Of a DNA stretch of 8,065 nucleotides, positions 6,058 to 8,065 are shown one piece after another; position 1 is the stretch's first letter; each line of letters opens with the position of its first letter. The translations under genes and the position numbers were made by a program. The DNA is taken from positions 1 to 8,065 of the forward strand of contig JAQGMQ010000697.1 of the NCBI GenBank assembly GCA_028292305.1. The letters are read 5' to 3'. Source of the DNA: Rhodoferax sp. (lineage in GTDB: Bacteria > Pseudomonadota > Gammaproteobacteria > Burkholderiales > Burkholderiaceae_C). The notes under the pieces are model-generated. The model searched no databases, was not told the DNA's origin, and saw only the letters and a program-made list of their open reading frames with translations.

Positions 6058-6897
6058 TCAGCCTTTGACCGCACCCTGCGTCATGCCGGCGACGAGTCGT
6101 TTCTGGATCAGCATGAACAGCAGCGTGACCGGCAGCGCGCCCATCACGCCGCCCGAGGTCAACAGCCCCCAGGCGATCTCGTACTCGCCGACCAGCGTCT
6201 GGATCGCCACCGTGAGCGTGCGCACCTTCTGCCCCGCGAGGATCGACGCGTACAGGTATTCGTTCCACGAGGTGATGAAGATGTAGATGCCGGTGGCGAT
6301 GATCCCCGGCACGGTGAGCGGCAGCACCACGCGCACCATGGCGCCGATGGGCGTGCAGCCGTCGACCATCGCCGCCTCGTCCAGGCTGCGCGGGATGGCG
6401 TCGAAGTAGCTGATCATCATCCAGGTGGCGAACGGAATCGAGAACGTCGAATGCGCCAGGATCAGGCCCAGGTGGGTGTCCAGCAGGCCCAGGCTCTTCA
6501 TGATGATGAACAGCGGGATGATCAGCAGCACGATGGGGAACATGTTGACCAGCAGGAACTGCAGCATCAGCACGCGCCGCCCGGGGAAGCGGAAACGCGA
6601 GAACGCATACGCGGCCGTGATGCTGACCGACAGGCCGAGCAGCATGGTGCCGATGGACACGATCAGGCTGTGGCCCAGGTTGTTCAGGAAGGTGGTTTTC
6701 TGGAACAGGCGGATGTAGTTGTCGAGCGTGACCACCGTGGGCAGGATGGTACGCTCGGGCGAGAACAGCGTCGACTCGGGCTTGAGCGAGGTGATCAGCA
6801 TCCACAGGTACGGGCCGATGGCGAACAGCACGATGGCCAGCATCGGCAGGTGCAGCGTGAAGATGCGGCGGATCGGCCGGTAGGCTTGCACACTCAT
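6058..6897 (-). CDS. Sugar ABC transporter permease, MalG type
   Basis: This 279-residue inner-membrane protein has about six transmembrane helices and is one half of the CUT1 importer channel. The first helix spans about residues 15-36 and is followed by the usual periplasmic SLKPESTLF segment. The cytoplasmic EAA loop that docks on the ATPase starts at Glu174 (EAAMVDG, ending in VLPLTVPG). The C-terminus QKRLVAGMTQGAVKG is the standard ending for MalG-like permeases. The start at 6897 is fixed by an ATGA overlap with the upstream permease's stop and by GGAAGGG six bases before it; a longer reading in the same frame would only add sequence that lies inside the first permease gene. Length is normal for the family. 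Confidence 0.95.
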   Translation of the reverse strand: MSVQAYRPIRRIFTLHLPMLAIVLFAIGPYLWMLITSLKPESTLFSPERTILPTVVTLDNYIRLFQKTTFLNNLGHSLIVSIGTMLLGLSVSITAAYAFSRFRFPGRRVLMLQFLLVNMFPIVLLIIPLFIIMKSLGLLDTHLGLILAHSTFSIPFATWMMISYFDAIPRSLDEAAMVDGCTPIGAMVRVVLPLTVPGIIATGIYIFITSWNEYLYASILAGQKVRTLTVAIQTLVGEYEIAWGLLTSGGVMGALPVTLLFMLIQKRLVAGMTQGAVKG

Positions 6898-7775
6898 TCG
6901 ATGCCCTTCCCGGCCCGGCGCAGGTAGACGTAGATCGCGCCCAGCAGCAGCAGCGAAAAGCTCACCGCCAGCGCCGAGCCGTAGCCGAAATCCATGCTGG
7001 CATAGGTGCGCTTCAGCGCGTAGAGCGGCAGCGTGTGGGTGGCATAACCCGGGCCGCCGCCGGTCATCACATAGATCACGTCGATCGAGTTCGCGACCCA
7101 GATGATGCGCAGCATCACCGCCGTGACCAGCACCGCCTTCAGGGCCGGCATGGTGATGTGCCAGAACTGCTGCCAGTCGCTGGCGCCGTCGATGTCGGCG
7201 GCCTCGTACAGGCTGTGCGGAATCGTCTGCAGGCCGGCCAGAATCATGATGGCGAAGAACGGAAAGCCCTGCCACACCAGCGCGGCGATGATCGCGTAGA
7301 GCGAGGTGTCGGGGTTGGCCAGCCAGGGCACGGCCGTCTGCAGCAGGCCCAGGCGCAGCATCAGGTCGTTCAACAGGCCGACCTGCGGGTTGTAGATCCA
7401 CGACCACATCAGGCCGATCACCACGCTGGGCAGCGCCCACGGGATCAGGATCAGGCTGCGCGCCAGGCCGCGCCAGCGGAAGGTCTGGTTCAGCAGCAGC
7501 GCCGTCACCAGACCCAGCAGCAACTGCAGCGGCACGGTCAGGCCGATCCAGATCGCGGTGCGCCCGAGCGAGGCCCAGAACACCGGGTCGTGCCAGATGG
7601 CGATGTAGTTGTCCAGCCCGATGAACTTCACCCCGCGTGGTTTCCACAGGATGTTGTTGTAGAGGCTCGTGATCACCGCCTGCACCATCGGGTAGAACAC
7701 CACGATGACGGTGGCCAGCACCGCCGGCGACAACAGCACGTAGGGCAAGATGCTGGTGCGGGCCTTGTTTGTCAC
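6894..7775 (-). CDS. Sugar ABC transporter permease, MalF type
   Basis: This 293-residue inner-membrane protein has six predicted helices and pairs with the next gene product to form the transport channel. It starts with a short polar N-terminus and a first helix at about 10-37, as in UgpA/LacF-type permeases, and lacks the extra N-terminal helices of enteric MalF. The EAA loop begins at Glu191 (EAADIDGAS, ending in ITMPALK at about 207-213), and the family's MTGGGPG motif lies at 237-243. The start is GTG at 7775, 13 nt after the binding-protein stop codon, with only a modest AGGG upstream; no better start exists nearby in this frame. Its TGA overlaps the next ATG, implying coupled synthesis of the two subunits. 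Confidence 0.95.
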   Translation of the reverse strand: MTNKARTSILPYVLLSPAVLATVIVVFYPMVQAVITSLYNNILWKPRGVKFIGLDNYIAIWHDPVFWASLGRTAIWIGLTVPLQLLLGLVTALLLNQTFRWRGLARSLILIPWALPSVVIGLMWSWIYNPQVGLLNDLMLRLGLLQTAVPWLANPDTSLYAIIAALVWQGFPFFAIMILAGLQTIPHSLYEAADIDGASDWQQFWHITMPALKAVLVTAVMLRIIWVANSIDVIYVMTGGGPGYATHTLPLYALKRTYASMDFGYGSALAVSFSLLLLGAIYVYLRRAGKGIE

Positions 7776-7788
7776 GGGAACGCTGCCC

Positions 7789-8065
7789 TTACTTCGTGTT
7801 GAAGTGTTTGTCGATCTCGCCCATCATCTGCGCGGACGTGATCTCGCCGTTCAATGCGCGCTGCATGGTGGTGGGCCACACGGTGGAGACGAAGTCGGCC
7901 GTCTGCGGCACCAGCGGCAGGGGCTTGGCAAAGGCCAGCGAGTCCATGGTGGCCTTCACGAAGCGCGCTGGCTGCGGCACCTTGGCCGAGCCGCTCTTGG
8001 TCACCGTCAGTTGACCGGTGGCCTCGTTGAACTTGAGGTTGTTGTCGCCTTCGCTCAAAAAGCTC
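7789..8065 (-). CDS. Extracellular sugar-binding protein, C-terminal end (partial)
   Basis: About 91 codons are visible up to a TAA at 7789-7791; the 5' part, including the signal peptide, lies beyond the right edge. The visible end has a hydrophilic, mixed helical character, including the segments FVSTVWPTTMQRALNGEITSA and MMGEIDKHFN. The pattern of a mid-helix WP followed by a hydrophobic residue, a short G-E-I-T turn and a final amphipathic helix is typical of the C-terminus of family 1 solute-binding proteins (SBP_bac_1). Position directly before the two permeases supports this. Such proteins sit in the periplasm and deliver the sugar to the channel. Specificity cannot be judged from this end. 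Confidence 0.85.
   Translation of the reverse strand, partial: SFLSEGDNNLKFNEATGQLTVTKSGSAKVPQPARFVKATMDSLAFAKPLPLVPQTADFVSTVWPTTMQRALNGEITSAQMMGEIDKHFNTK

Noticed and set aside
6898..7647. N-terminal extension of the MalG-type permease frame
   Set aside because: It lies wholly within the MalF-type gene in another frame. The ATG at 6897 has a good ribosome-binding site and an ATGA overlap.

Overview
The window is GC-rich DNA, with third codon positions dominated by G and C in the real genes. It looks like a proteobacterial chromosome. The gene set would fit a betaproteobacterium of the Burkholderiales (Comamonadaceae-like), but that placement rests on protein flavour and is an inference. Except for a 146-base gene end at the left edge, every gene lies on the minus strand, so the biological order runs from right to left. 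I see no RNA genes, insertion sequences, CRISPR arrays or phage genes.

Right and centre (8065 down to 2968) form a compact sugar-uptake and catabolism operon that begins outside the window. In order it holds the C-terminal end of an extracellular solute-binding protein, a MalF-type permease and a MalG-type permease. These are followed by a TIM-barrel sugar isomerase/epimerase of the tagatose/psicose 3-epimerase type, a Gfo/Idh/MocA-type NAD(P)-dependent sugar oxidoreductase, and a MalK/UgpC-type ATPase. Spacings are 13 nt, a 4-nt ATGA overlap, 28 nt, a second ATGA overlap, and 6 nt, so one transcript with translational coupling is likely. The binding protein and permeases would bring in a sugar, polyol or glycoside, powered by the ATPase, and the two enzymes would oxidise and isomerise it in the cytoplasm. 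The substrate cannot be read from the sequence.

After a 133-base gap comes a membrane-lipid module: a phosphatidate cytidylyltransferase (CdsA family, full signature present), then 20 nt later a 614-residue fusion of an alpha/beta hydrolase and a class I SAM-dependent methyltransferase. This pair resembles E. coli ynbB-ynbC, whose biochemical role is poorly understood. At the extreme left a plus-strand gene for a membrane protein ends at 146, overlapping the 3' end of the fusion gene tail to tail by 98 bases. Its C-terminus looks like a CDP-alcohol phosphatidyltransferase (a YnbA-type partner), though too little is visible to be sure.

The items most worth following up are the hydrolase-methyltransferase fusion beside a CDP-lipid synthase, the antisense origin of the fusion protein's C-terminal tail, and the altered metal-ligand position in the epimerase.
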